This document shows, one piece after another, positions 42,445 through 51,677 of a stretch of DNA of 64,000 bases. Both the position numbers and the translations under genes were made by a program. The notes under the pieces are model-generated. The model made no database searches and had not been told where the DNA came from. It saw only the letters and a list, made by a program, of their open reading frames with translations. This DNA is from Pedobacter metabolipauper (GTDB taxonomy: Bacteria; Bacteroidota; Bacteroidia; Sphingobacteriales; Sphingobacteriaceae), in assembly GCF_004362715.1 (NCBI RefSeq), contig NZ_SNYC01000006.1, positions 124,001 through 188,000 on the forward strand. The letters run 5' to 3'. How positions within the stretch are numbered: position 1 is the stretch's first letter; each line of letters begins with the position of its first letter.

Positions 42445-45264
42445 TTAAAAAGTATAGCCAAGATTTAATGAGAAGCCAACTCCTCTTTTAAAATCCTTAA
42501 CAGTCAGGTCGTTCTCAACGATATTCACAGTGCTTTTGTCTCCCAATTCAACTTTATAAAGTGGATTTAAGATATTTTCTACACCAAACTTCACATCCCA
42601 TTTATCTGAGATTTTATTATTCCAGATAAAATCAAGTTTACCAAAAGGCTTTTCATAATAGTGATCCAGGCCATTAGTACCCACTGCATAAATCCTTTCG
42701 CCGTAAACATTATAAGCCAGGGTCATGGTGTTTTTCCATTTTTTGCTGAAAGCAGTTTCATATTTAATATCCGCATTGATCAGCCATGGAGAAGCACCTT
42801 GCAGTCTGCGCGTATTATCGTTGCCAATAGCAGCCGTTTCTGAACTATTTTTAATCTTATCAATGGTCGTTTCAGTAACCATCAACGAAGTGTTAAAACC
42901 GACAGAGAAATCTGATAAGGATTCAGATACCCTGCTCAACTGAAGTAGGAATTCTAACTCAGCTCCATACAATACTGCTTTTTTAGAGTTGTTATAAGTA
43001 ATCGATAAACCCCCGCTTCCTGCAGATTGCAGAAACAAACGTTCAATAGGGCTATCCAGATACTTTGCAAACCCGGTAACTGCAATCATTTCTTTATCAG
43101 TAGGGAACAACTCATATTTAACGTCGAGGTTGTAATTTTTGCTGTTGATTACGTTAGGGTTACCATTCTCGATCGTTGCATCAGGGTTAACAAATTCCAA
43201 AGGAAAGGCTTCCATAATTACTGGCTTCGTTAATGTTTTCGAAGCTGAGACCCTAAAGTTCGCTTTATCATTTAAAGCATACTTAAAGTTCAATGATGGA
43301 AGTATGTCAAAGTTATCTTTGATAATCTTTTCGAAGGGAGCATCAAAACTACCAGAATTTCTATATCTGGTAATTCGCTGAGATTGTTCAAATCTGATAC
43401 CTGCGTTTAAATCTGTCTTTTCACCTAATTTTAAAGCCAAGTCACCATAACCAGCATTTACGCCTTCCTGCATTCTCGCTTTATATGTAGCATTTGATCC
43501 TTCTCTATAGCTGAAATTGCCACTTGAAAGCTCAGATGTAAATTTTGTATCCGGTTGATCTGTATTAAAAATAACATTATTAGATGCCAGGTTTTGTGAG
43601 ATTAAGAATCTGAAATTCGACTCCATCTTACTAAAAGATCCGTTATATCCTAAAGAGAGTTTATGCGCTTTAGTGATATCATCATTACCAAATCTCCAGT
43701 TATACTCTGCTAATCCCGATGCGTAGAAACTACCATCAAAGTCCATATATTGTCTAACGATACTATTACCGCTATAGCTCACTGAAGTAGTAGATTCATC
43801 TATACGGGAACCTTTAAAGGATTTTCTGTCTGGCAATTCAAACTTGGTCTTAGAGTAAGAAACACCAGCACGTACGCTATGTCTGTTATCTTTAGTTAGT
43901 TTATAATTTGCAAACAACTGGCTGTTTAAAAAGTCAGAATTTGTCAGTTGATTCAACCGAATAAAAGAGTTGGTAACTGTAGCCTGGCTATTGGTATATC
44001 CAAGCTGATCCTGGATCATATTTTCAGTACTCTTCAAATAGAAAGTGTTAAAGCTTAAGTTTAAACGTTCTGATTTGTAATTAAGGGCACCCAATAAAGA
44101 TGAGTTTGTAGAGAATCTATATCTGGTTGTATATAAATTGTTATCATAGATACCTTGCGCAGTATTAAAAAACCGGTCAACACCTTCTCTAATTTGAAAA
44201 TTATTATCTGTGTTTAAAGATATTAGATATTGCCATGAACGTTGATTATCTAAATTGAATTTTTGAGTATGTAAAATACCAAAGCTGGTATTTAGCGGTG
44301 CCTTTCCATCTTCCACATCGAATCCAGAACCAAATTGCGAAAGCGCTTCACTTGAAGATAAGGTATAAGATGCAGGAACATTTCCTAAAATCTTAGGCAG
44401 CTCACGGTCTGTACCTGGAAAACCCAGAAAATCACTAAAAGAGCCGGCATCTTTAGATTTCAAAAACCTCTTCAGGTTACTGTTTGAAGTAAAACTGGTA
44501 CCGATATTTATTTTAGTTTGGGCTTTCTCGCCTTTAGAGGTAACGATATTAAAAGTTCCGCCTGCAAAATCCCCGTATAAACTAGAATTAAAGGTCTTGT
44601 AGGTTTCCAAAACACTTACAATGTCTGTAGGGAAAACATCTAAAGGAATGATCTTTTTAAAAGGGTTGTTCGAGGGAACGGCCAAACCGTTAATTAACAA
44701 ATTATTGTACCTGTCTTCCAAACCTCTAACAAAAAGTCCTCTTCCATCAACCTTAGTAATACCGGTAATTTTGGTTAATCCTTCTTCAACATCACTTACG
44801 CCCTTTCTCGAAAGTTCCTGAATCCCGATGCCTTGTTTAATCTCGGCTGAATTCTTTTGATTTAGCATGATGGAAGTTTCAGTCTCCCTGCTCATCTGAC
44901 CAGTTACAACTACCTCGTTCAGTTTTTGAGTAGCATTAGACTCTTCCAGAATAAGGTCAACTACTGTTGATGCTCCGTTCTTAACTTCAACATCAACGAT
45001 TGCTTTAGTAGTATATCCAACGTAAGATGCTTCAATGGTATATTTTCCTGAAGCAATACCACCAATCAGGTACTTTCCTTCAACATCTGTTGCGGCACCT
45101 TTAGTGCTGCCTGCAATCTTTACCGTAACACCAATTAGTGTTTCACCGGTTTTCTTATCAGATACTTTACCAGAAATTTTTCCTGTTTGTGCAAATACTG
45201 CTGTGCCAATAATTACGAATACCAGAGTAATTAATGCCTTCTTAAGATTTAGTTGTGATTTCAA
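42445..45264 (-). CDS. TonB-dependent outer-membrane receptor with CarboxypepD_reg-like domain
   Basis: This 939-residue protein has a signal peptide (to about FAQ, residue 26) and a carboxypeptidase-regulatory-like domain (about 27-110; GKISGKVSDKKTGETLIGV). A plug domain (GRGLFVRGLEDRYNNLLINGL) and a 22-strand-type barrel with an aromatic C-terminus (GFSLNLGYTF) follow. It would import a bulky substrate using TonB energy. It lacks a SusD partner; the neighbour is a beta-helix lipoprotein. The substrate is unknown. Confidence 0.92.
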   Translation of the reverse strand: MKSQLNLKKALITLVFVIIGTAVFAQTGKISGKVSDKKTGETLIGVTVKIAGSTKGAATDVEGKYLIGGIASGKYTIEASYVGYTTKAIVDVEVKNGASTVVDLILEESNATQKLNEVVVTGQMSRETETSIMLNQKNSAEIKQGIGIQELSRKGVSDVEEGLTKITGITKVDGRGLFVRGLEDRYNNLLINGLAVPSNNPFKKIIPLDVFPTDIVSVLETYKTFNSSLYGDFAGGTFNIVTSKGEKAQTKINIGTSFTSNSNLKRFLKSKDAGSFSDFLGFPGTDRELPKILGNVPASYTLSSSEALSQFGSGFDVEDGKAPLNTSFGILHTQKFNLDNQRSWQYLISLNTDNNFQIREGVDRFFNTAQGIYDNNLYTTRYRFSTNSSLLGALNYKSERLNLSFNTFYLKSTENMIQDQLGYTNSQATVTNSFIRLNQLTNSDFLNSQLFANYKLTKDNRHSVRAGVSYSKTKFELPDRKSFKGSRIDESTTSVSYSGNSIVRQYMDFDGSFYASGLAEYNWRFGNDDITKAHKLSLGYNGSFSKMESNFRFLISQNLASNNVIFNTDQPDTKFTSELSSGNFSYREGSNATYKARMQEGVNAGYGDLALKLGEKTDLNAGIRFEQSQRITRYRNSGSFDAPFEKIIKDNFDILPSLNFKYALNDKANFRVSASKTLTKPVIMEAFPLEFVNPDATIENGNPNVINSKNYNLDVKYELFPTDKEMIAVTGFAKYLDSPIERLFLQSAGSGGLSITYNNSKKAVLYGAELEFLLQLSRVSESLSDFSVGFNTSLMVTETTIDKIKNSSETAAIGNDNTRRLQGASPWLINADIKYETAFSKKWKNTMTLAYNVYGERIYAVGTNGLDHYYEKPFGKLDFIWNNKISDKWDVKFGVENILNPLYKVELGDKSTVNIVENDLTVKDFKRGVGFSLNLGYTF

Positions 45265-45286
45265 TTTGCCGTGTATTAATTTTCAG

Positions 45287-45294
45287 CAAAGCTA
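45287..45294 (-). promoter_or_regulatory. Candidate -7 box for the TonB receptor gene
   Basis: TAGCTTTG matches TAnnTTTG and lies 22 nt upstream of the ATG. No -33 box is evident, so an activator or alternative sigma factor may be needed. Confidence 0.45.
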
Positions 45295-45376
45295 TTACCA
45301 CAATGTTAGGTATATGTTAGATGTAAATTACCATTTGTTTACCCGAATGTTAATTTAATGTTAATGCCTATTTGGA

Positions 45377-45877
45377 TCAATACTTTATGCCTGTTTTTTT
45401 GCATATAAAGTGCAATAACCAGATCGGACCTATTAACAGGAATTTAACATCGTCCAGGAACGAAGGTTTCTTTCCTTCGATCTTATGACCAATAAACTGA
45501 CCAATCCACGACAATACAAAAATGGCAACACAAACCAGCCACAATGCCGGGCCTCCATTCTTTTCCCACTGTTCAATAGAAACGATCCCAAAACTCATCA
45601 TGGAAATCAGTATGAGCATCATATAAGACAATACGGGTGAAAGTTTATAATAGTAAAATATAGAGAAGGCAATTAGAAAAGATGCCCAGTTCAGGTAATC
45701 GGCATAACGGCCTAAAAACTCCAGTTTTGGAAATGGAATTGCCCAAACAAGACCAAGCAGGCTGAATACAATTAAAGGAACACAGATCCAGTGAATAATT
45801 TCATTAGAATGGTTTTGATGGCTTTCTGCATATTTATCAAAAAGGACATCTACCTCACTTCTTTGCACCGTTTTCAT
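45377..45877 (-). CDS. Mpo1-like (DUF962) membrane protein
   Basis: This 166-residue protein matches the DUF962/Mpo1 family. It has YAESHQNHSNEIIHWICVPLIV at the N-terminus and the closing block QFIGHKIEGKKPSFLDDVKFLLIGPIWLL, with conserved His residues that bind iron in the family. Four hydrophobic segments span about residues 28-140. Yeast Mpo1 is an Fe(II) dioxygenase that shortens 2-hydroxy fatty acids. The bacterial function is unproven. A link to the sphingolipid and hydroxy-fatty-acid metabolism of Sphingobacteriaceae is an inference. Confidence 0.82.
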   Translation of the reverse strand: MKTVQRSEVDVLFDKYAESHQNHSNEIIHWICVPLIVFSLLGLVWAIPFPKLEFLGRYADYLNWASFLIAFSIFYYYKLSPVLSYMMLILISMMSFGIVSIEQWEKNGGPALWLVCVAIFVLSWIGQFIGHKIEGKKPSFLDDVKFLLIGPIWLLHFICKKTGIKY

Positions 45878-45903
45878 ATTGGATTAGATTATATGTAAAA
45901 ATA

Positions 45904-45933
45904 AAAAAAGCGGAGGAATAATCCACCGCTTTT
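45904..45933 (-). terminator. Intrinsic terminator after rny
   Basis: A 12-bp stem with one mismatch (AAAAGCGGAGGA with TCCACCGCTTTT) has a 4-nt loop and is followed by a T run on the minus strand. Confidence 0.85.
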
Positions 45934-45953
45934 ATAAATATAATAAGCTTGAT

Positions 45954-47507
45954 CTATTTGGCAAATGCTACAGATCTTGTTTCACGAATTACGGTAACCT
46001 TAATCTGTCCCGGATAGGTCATTTCAGTTTGGATACGGTTTGAGATATCAGCGGCCAATAATTCTGCCTGCTGGTCTGTTACGCGTTCACTTTCTACAAC
46101 CACCCTTAGTTCACGTCCTGCCTGGATTGCAAATGTTTTCTCTACACCAGGATAAGAAAGGGCAAGCTCTTCTAATTCTTTTAACCGTTTAATATAGCTT
46201 TCTACAACCTCACGTCTTGCACCCGGTCTTGCACCAGAGATGGCATCACAAGCCTGAACAATTGGTGAGATCATTGAGGTCATCTCGATTTCATCATGGT
46301 GGGCACCAATTGCATTACAGATCTCCGGATGTTCTTTATATTTTTCTGCAAGCTGCATTCCTAAAATAGCGTGTGGCAACTCAGGGTTGTCATCAGGCAC
46401 TTTACCTATATCGTGCAATAATCCGGCACGCTTGGCCATTTTTGCATTTAAACCCAGTTCAGCAGCCATGGTAGCGCAGAAATTAGCAACCTCACGGGAG
46501 TGATGTAACAGGTTCTGACCATAAGATGAACGGTAACGCATCCGTCCAACCATCCGGATCAGCTCAGGGTGTAAACCATGAATACCCAAATCGATTACCG
46601 TACGTTCACCAATTTCAACAATCTCATCCTCAATCTGCTTTTTCGTTTTGGCAACAACTTCTTCAATTCGTGCCGGGTGGATCCTTCCATCGGTAACCAA
46701 ACGGTGTAAAGCAAGGCGGGCAATCTCTCTTCTTACCGGATCAAAACCAGATAGTATAATTGCTTCAGGGGTATCATCAACAATGATCTCGATACCAGTA
46801 GCAGCTTCAAGGGCGCGAATGTTACGGCCTTCTCTACCAATTACACGACCTTTAATCTCATCACTTTCAATATGAAAGATAGAAACCGTATTTTCAATGG
46901 CAGCTTCAACCGCAGTACGCTGGATGGTCTGGATCACAACTTTCTTAGCTTCTTTAGTTGCAGTAAGCTTCGCTTCGTCTACAATATCCTTAACCTGGAT
47001 CATAGCCTGGGTACGCGCTTCCTGCTTCATGTTTTCAACCAGCTGGTTTTTAGCTTCTTCAGCACTTAAACCGGCAATCGTTTCAAGTTGCTTTACATGT
47101 TGATTTTTCAACAGTTCTACTTCTTCCTGCTTTTTCAATGCAATCTCAGTTTGCTTGTCCAGGTTCTTTTTATGGTTGTCCATCTCCTGGTCCTTACGTG
47201 TTGCATTTTCAAGACGCTGATTTAAGGATTGCTCTTTTTGTTTGACCGCATTTTCGCGCTGGTTGATCTGGTTATTTTTAGAATTTACTTCCTGTTCATG
47301 TTCCGACTTTAATTGTAAGAACTTTTCTTTGGCTTCCAGGATCCTGTCTTTCTTTAAGATCTCTGCGTTGATTTCCGCATCTTTAAGTATTTTCTTAACC
47401 TTGCTCTGAACTGCTACTTCCTGCTTTTTAAGCAGGCTGCGCAGGAGGAATCTTCCTATTATAACACCGATTACTAAACCGGCAAGTACATATCCTAATA
47501 TTTCCAT
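45954..47507 (-). CDS. rny: Ribonuclease Y
   Basis: This 517-residue endoribonuclease starts mRNA decay at the membrane. The N-terminal membrane anchor (about residues 3-24) is followed by a long Gln/Lys/Glu-rich coiled coil (to about 200). A KH domain (KGRVIGREGRNIRALEAATGIEI) and an HD domain (RAGLLHDIGKVPD) come next. The length is typical. The probable 6S RNA lies directly upstream. Confidence 0.95.
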   Translation of the reverse strand: MEILGYVLAGLVIGVIIGRFLLRSLLKKQEVAVQSKVKKILKDAEINAEILKKDRILEAKEKFLQLKSEHEQEVNSKNNQINQRENAVKQKEQSLNQRLENATRKDQEMDNHKKNLDKQTEIALKKQEEVELLKNQHVKQLETIAGLSAEEAKNQLVENMKQEARTQAMIQVKDIVDEAKLTATKEAKKVVIQTIQRTAVEAAIENTVSIFHIESDEIKGRVIGREGRNIRALEAATGIEIIVDDTPEAIILSGFDPVRREIARLALHRLVTDGRIHPARIEEVVAKTKKQIEDEIVEIGERTVIDLGIHGLHPELIRMVGRMRYRSSYGQNLLHHSREVANFCATMAAELGLNAKMAKRAGLLHDIGKVPDDNPELPHAILGMQLAEKYKEHPEICNAIGAHHDEIEMTSMISPIVQACDAISGARPGARREVVESYIKRLKELEELALSYPGVEKTFAIQAGRELRVVVESERVTDQQAELLAADISNRIQTEMTYPGQIKVTVIRETRSVAFAK

Positions 47508-47556
47508 TCTATTTATTTAAAAACTATCGTGCCGCTGCACAACTGTAAAAACGTGT

Positions 47557-47731
47557 AAAAAAAAACCGCAACTACCTTTAAATTCCCCTGTTTTAAAAAC
47601 CTCAACGAGTTATAATTAGGATTTAAGTCATTTTCAGGTGCAAAGCAGATGAAATACACTCTCTCAATCCTATAAATATTGAAGTGTTAAGTTTTAAAAA
47701 TAGTGAAACTCAAAAACTAGCTGCGGCTATA
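47557..47731 (-). ncRNA. ssrS: Probable 6S RNA
   Basis: The minus strand between zapA and rny encodes an RNA of about 170 nt. Its ends pair over 9 bp (CCGCAGCTA near the 5' end with TAGTTGCGG near the 3' end, one G-U) and are followed by a run of nine T. Inside, TAGGATT pairs with AATCCTA to form an apical stem, and TTTTAAAAC with GTTTTTAAAA can form a middle helix. A long closed rod with an internal bubble is the 6S plan. The position after zapA matches E. coli zapA-ssrS. 6S RNA binds RNA polymerase holoenzyme in stationary phase. No covariance search was done. Confidence 0.72.
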
Positions 47732-47768
47732 TCTTTGTTTAATCTTTTAACTAATATAAAGAACGCTC

Positions 47769-48059
47769 CTATTTGGAGAAAAAATCGTTTAATAAACTAT
47801 CTAATTCGTCAACCTTTTCAGCAACCTCTGTATCCTGGTTCTGAACTTTGTTTTCTACCTTAAGTACTGCTGTTGCATAATGCAGTACGGCCATAGAAAG
47901 CAAATCCTGTTTATCTCTAACCGCATAATTTTCCTGATAATCTTTTATACGTTCATTAATAATCTTGGCTGCGCGCCTTACAATTTCTTCCTCTTCCATA
48001 CTCACCTTTAAGGGGTAGATACGGTCAGAAATAGTTATTTTTATCGAGATTTCTCCCAT
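47769..48059 (-). CDS. zapA: Cell division protein ZapA
   Basis: This 96-residue FtsZ-ring-associated protein begins GEISIKITISDRIYPLKVSMEEEEIVRRAAKIINERI, with a globular N-terminus and a C-terminal coiled coil, as in ZapA. It is 31 nt downstream of the ZapB-like gene and upstream of the probable 6S RNA. Confidence 0.9.
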   Translation of the reverse strand: MGEISIKITISDRIYPLKVSMEEEEIVRRAAKIINERIKDYQENYAVRDKQDLLSMAVLHYATAVLKVENKVQNQDTEVAEKVDELDSLLNDFFSK

Positions 48060-48090
48060 TATTTAGCTTTGTTTCACTTTCTGGTATTCC

Positions 48091-48381
48091 TTATTTCTTA
48101 AGTAATACAACACACTTATCTATTTCACGCACAAAATCGTTAATTTTTTGCTTTATATCAAGAGTCTTTTCACTTGTACCCTCAATACTTTTTGCAAGCT
48201 TCAAAACCCTAAGCTTTTCTTCCATGTCCAGGTTCTTATTTTTAGCCGTATCAAGAGCAGCCTTTACAGACTGGTTCTCCAGCTTTAATAAGTCATTTTC
48301 TTCCTGTAAAGCATTACAGAGCTCTATTAAGCGAGCTGTTTTATGCAATACTGAGTTTAACTGGCCGGCAACAGAAGGCAT
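48091..48381 (-). CDS. Short coiled-coil protein, ZapB-like
   Basis: This 96-residue protein is almost entirely helical and heptad-patterned (LIELCNALQEENDLLKLENQ), with no membrane span. Its size and composition, and its position between pheT and zapA, suggest a cell-division coiled-coil partner like ZapB. Sequence similarity to ZapB is not demonstrable by eye. Confidence 0.65.
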   Translation of the reverse strand: MPSVAGQLNSVLHKTARLIELCNALQEENDLLKLENQSVKAALDTAKNKNLDMEEKLRVLKLAKSIEGTSEKTLDIKQKINDFVREIDKCVVLLKK

Positions 48382-48431
48382 CTTATTAAATTTTGTTATT
48401 TTATTTGTTTAACTTATCCTGAAAACTGAAT

Positions 48432-50831
48432 CTATTTTCTAATTTCTGCTTTCGCTGTTTGTGCTAAGTTATATATAATCTTTTGCATAACAGAATCAAT
48501 TTGCTTGTCTGTTAAAGTTTGCTCATCATCCTGAAGGGTAAAGTTCAGGGCATAAGACTTTTTACCCGCAGGAAGCTTATCACCAAGATACACATCAAAC
48601 ACCTGAATTGCACGGATTAGCTTCTTCTCGGTCTTGAAAGCAATTGTTTTCAGATCGTCAAAAGTAACGTTCGTATCAACCAGCATAGAAAGGTCTCTTC
48701 GTACCGACGGATACTTAGCAACTTCCTTATTGATGATCTTATTCTTTCTTACCAGGTCTAAAAGCAGGGCCCAGTCAAAATCAGCATAATAAACATCTTT
48801 ATCAATATCGGCTTGCTTCTTATCGGCAGCAGTTACCGCACCAAAGGTTACAATGGTCTTATCGCCTCTAAAATATTTCAGTCCAAATGCAAAGTCCTCA
48901 TCCTTTACTTCCTCTGTCTGATAAGTAGTGATCCCCAAACGTCCGATCACGGCATCAACAGCACCCTTTAAATGATAAAAACTTACCGGGGTTACTTTTT
49001 GGTTCCATTGTTCCGGCTGGATCGAACCAGAAAGCACCATCAATAAACGCGGGCGTTCCACATACTTCTCATTAATGAGATGATATGTTTTACCAAATTC
49101 ATAGAACTTAATATCGGTCGTTTTCCGGTTTATATTGTAAGCTACACTTTCCAAAGCCGGCATTAACAGGCTCTGGCGCATTACATTCAGATCAGCACTC
49201 AATGGATTCAGGATCTGAACCGCTTCATCCGGTTGTTTAGAATACGTACCTTTAGTTAACGAGTTACACCAGATCTCCAGAAAACCGTTAGCGGTAAGCA
49301 AATCTGCAATTACATGCTGTGTTTGTTCCTTATCGGGCTTGGCGGTATAAGATAGAGATGCATTTATTTTACTGGGGATCTCAATATTGTTATAACCATA
49401 GATGCGCAATACCTCTTCAGTAATGTCACATTCACGGGTAACATCAACCCTATAGCCCGGCACTTTTAACTGTAGTCCTTCCGCAGTCTCTTCAGTAACT
49501 TCAATTCCTAAAGCAGTAATAATTCCTTTAATTTCCGCAGAAGGAATGTTGCTGCCAATTAATTTATTGATGTTTAGATAGCTAACACTAACCTCAAAAG
49601 GCAATACATGAACAGGATAAATGTCAGATATTGATGAACTGATCTCGCCGCCTGCAAGTTCTTTAATAAGCAGCGCAGCACGTTTTAACGCAATCACCGT
49701 CATATCTATATCAGTACCACGCTCAAATCTGAACGAAGCATCTGTTTTTAATCCAAAACGTTTCGAAGTCTTACGTACAGAAACCGGGTTAAAATATGCG
49801 CTTTCCAGAAATATGTTAGTAGTACCCTCGCTTACGCCAGAATCTTTACCACCAAAAACACCGGCAATACACATTGGTTCTTCTGCGTTACAGATCATCA
49901 AGTCTTCCGCATCCAGTTTACGCATAAGTCCGTCAAGCGTTACAAAGGGCGTATCCTTTGCGCACTTCTTAACCACTACTTTCCCACCTTTGATCTGGTC
50001 TGCATCAAATGCATGAAGCGGCTGTCCAAGATCATGCAGCACATAATTTGTAATATCTACAATGTTATTGATTGGTCTGATACCAATCACTTTCAGCTTG
50101 TCCTGCAGCCATTCAGGCGATGTTTTAACGGTAACACCAGAAATAGAAACACTGCTGTATCTTTTGCATGCATCTGTATCTTCAACGGTAACAGCTATAT
50201 CCTGAGTCTCCTTATCTGTTTTAAATGCAGAAACATCAGGCATAGTAATTCCGGTACGGAAGTAGGCAGCTAAATCTCTTGCCACCCCTAAATGCGAAGC
50301 TGCATCAGCCCGGTTAGGGGTTAAGCCAATCTCAAAAAGATAATCATCCTCCAGGTTAAAATAGCTTTTGGCAGCAATACCAATCTGGGTATCTTCCGGC
50401 AAAACCATAATTCCGGCATGAGAAGCGCCAAGACCAATTTCATCTTCTGCACAGATCATTCCTTCAGAAACTTCGCCTCTTATCTTTGATTTGTTAATTT
50501 TAAAAGGCTCGCCTTCATTTGGGTAAACAGTTGTACCAACAGTAGCTACTACAACTTTCTGTCCCTGGGCTACATTGGGGGCTCCGCAAACAATCTGCAG
50601 AATTGCTTCAGCACCAACATCAACAGTAGTTATGCGCAAGCGGTCTGCATTTGGATGTTGTACACAACTTAAAACATGGCCAATCACTAATCCTTCTAAC
50701 CCACCCACAACAGGCTGTACCGTTTCTAAGCTTTCAACCTCTAAACCGATATTCGTTAATACCAGGGAAAGTTCTTGTGGCGTTTGATCAGTATTTATGA
50801 ATTGTTTTAACCAATTATAGGATATTTTCAT
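48432..50831 (-). CDS. pheT: Phenylalanine-tRNA ligase beta subunit
   Basis: This 799-residue subunit starts at the ATG at 50831 (MKISYNWLKQF); an ATG four codons upstream is possible. It has an EMAP-type tRNA-binding domain (about 40-150; GHVLSCVQHPNADRLRITTVDVG), B3/B4 editing domains (RPINNIVDITNYVLHDLGQPLHAFDAD), a B5 domain and a C-terminal FDX-ACB anticodon-binding domain. The alpha subunit gene is not adjacent. The downstream ZapB-like gene is 50 nt away. Confidence 0.96.
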   Translation of the reverse strand: MKISYNWLKQFINTDQTPQELSLVLTNIGLEVESLETVQPVVGGLEGLVIGHVLSCVQHPNADRLRITTVDVGAEAILQIVCGAPNVAQGQKVVVATVGTTVYPNEGEPFKINKSKIRGEVSEGMICAEDEIGLGASHAGIMVLPEDTQIGIAAKSYFNLEDDYLFEIGLTPNRADAASHLGVARDLAAYFRTGITMPDVSAFKTDKETQDIAVTVEDTDACKRYSSVSISGVTVKTSPEWLQDKLKVIGIRPINNIVDITNYVLHDLGQPLHAFDADQIKGGKVVVKKCAKDTPFVTLDGLMRKLDAEDLMICNAEEPMCIAGVFGGKDSGVSEGTTNIFLESAYFNPVSVRKTSKRFGLKTDASFRFERGTDIDMTVIALKRAALLIKELAGGEISSSISDIYPVHVLPFEVSVSYLNINKLIGSNIPSAEIKGIITALGIEVTEETAEGLQLKVPGYRVDVTRECDITEEVLRIYGYNNIEIPSKINASLSYTAKPDKEQTQHVIADLLTANGFLEIWCNSLTKGTYSKQPDEAVQILNPLSADLNVMRQSLLMPALESVAYNINRKTTDIKFYEFGKTYHLINEKYVERPRLLMVLSGSIQPEQWNQKVTPVSFYHLKGAVDAVIGRLGITTYQTEEVKDEDFAFGLKYFRGDKTIVTFGAVTAADKKQADIDKDVYYADFDWALLLDLVRKNKIINKEVAKYPSVRRDLSMLVDTNVTFDDLKTIAFKTEKKLIRAIQVFDVYLGDKLPAGKKSYALNFTLQDDEQTLTDKQIDSVMQKIIYNLAQTAKAEIRK

Positions 50832-50851
50832 GTTGTCATTCAAATAAAATG

Positions 50852-50859
50852 CAAAGATA
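50852..50859 (-). promoter_or_regulatory. Candidate -7 box for pheT
   Basis: TATCTTTGC matches the extended TAnnTTTG box and lies 20 nt upstream of the pheT ATG. Confidence 0.5.
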
Positions 50860-50920
50860 TAAAATAATGCTATCGCTTATCATTTCTGCTCATGATAAGT
50901 TTTAGCAGTTAATAAGTTGC

Positions 50921-51619
50921 TCAAAGCAAGTCCCCATCGCCAAAACTATAATACAAACTATTGTAAACAATCAAGTGATCTAAAACCGGAAGATCCAATA
51001 TTTTACCTGCAGCGATCAGTTTCCTTGTTAAATTTAAGTCTTGTACACTTGGTTTTAAATTACCGGAAGGATGGTTATGTGCTAAAATAATATTAGAGGC
51101 TTTCTGTTCCAATGCTATTTTAAATATAATTTTTGGATCTGCCAATGTACCGGCTACCCCACCTTTACTAATCTGTTGTTTGCCTATCACACAATTGGCG
51201 TGATTAAGCAGAATGATCCAAAATTCTTCGTGACTTAAGTCGGCAAAAATAGATGAAACTATATTAAAGGCATCCCGGGATGAACTCACTTTATGAACAA
51301 CCTTTGTTTGGATATCCTTTCTTCTCACACTCAATTCCAATGCGGCAACAATAGCAATTGCTTTCGCATCTCCTATTCCCTTAAACCTGGTAAGTTCTTT
51401 TACAGAAGCCTTTGCCAATGCATCCAGATCATTTTCATAAAAAGCCAGAATTCGTTTACTTAAATCTACTGCGGTCTCCTCTTTATTACCCGAAGAGATC
51501 AAAATGGCGACCAGTTCTGCATCAGTAAGATTTCTTCGGCCAGTTAGAATCAGTTTTTCACGGGGCTGATCAGCCTCTGCCCAAGATTTTAATACAATTT
51601 TTTGTTCATAGATATCCAT
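50921..51619 (-). CDS. radC: RadC family JAMM-domain protein
   Basis: This 232-residue protein has an N-terminal helix-hairpin-helix region (LTRFKGIGDAKAIAIVAALE) and a JAB1/MPN metalloprotease-like domain with the motif HNHPSGNLKPSVQD. Despite the name, a DNA-repair role is not supported in E. coli and the biochemical activity is uncertain. This looks like the chromosomal housekeeping form, not a mobile-element copy. Confidence 0.9.
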   Translation of the reverse strand: MDIYEQKIVLKSWAEADQPREKLILTGRRNLTDAELVAILISSGNKEETAVDLSKRILAFYENDLDALAKASVKELTRFKGIGDAKAIAIVAALELSVRRKDIQTKVVHKVSSSRDAFNIVSSIFADLSHEEFWIILLNHANCVIGKQQISKGGVAGTLADPKIIFKIALEQKASNIILAHNHPSGNLKPSVQDLNLTRKLIAAGKILDLPVLDHLIVYNSLYYSFGDGDLL

Positions 51620-51677
51620 TGGTAAAGCTATATCTATTTTAGCCTATTAACAACCACCTAATCTTTATTAATCTACT

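Noticed and set aside
50921..51619. radC as a marker of a mobile element
   Set aside because: The protein has the full HhH plus JAMM layout of the housekeeping form, and no mobile-element genes flank it.
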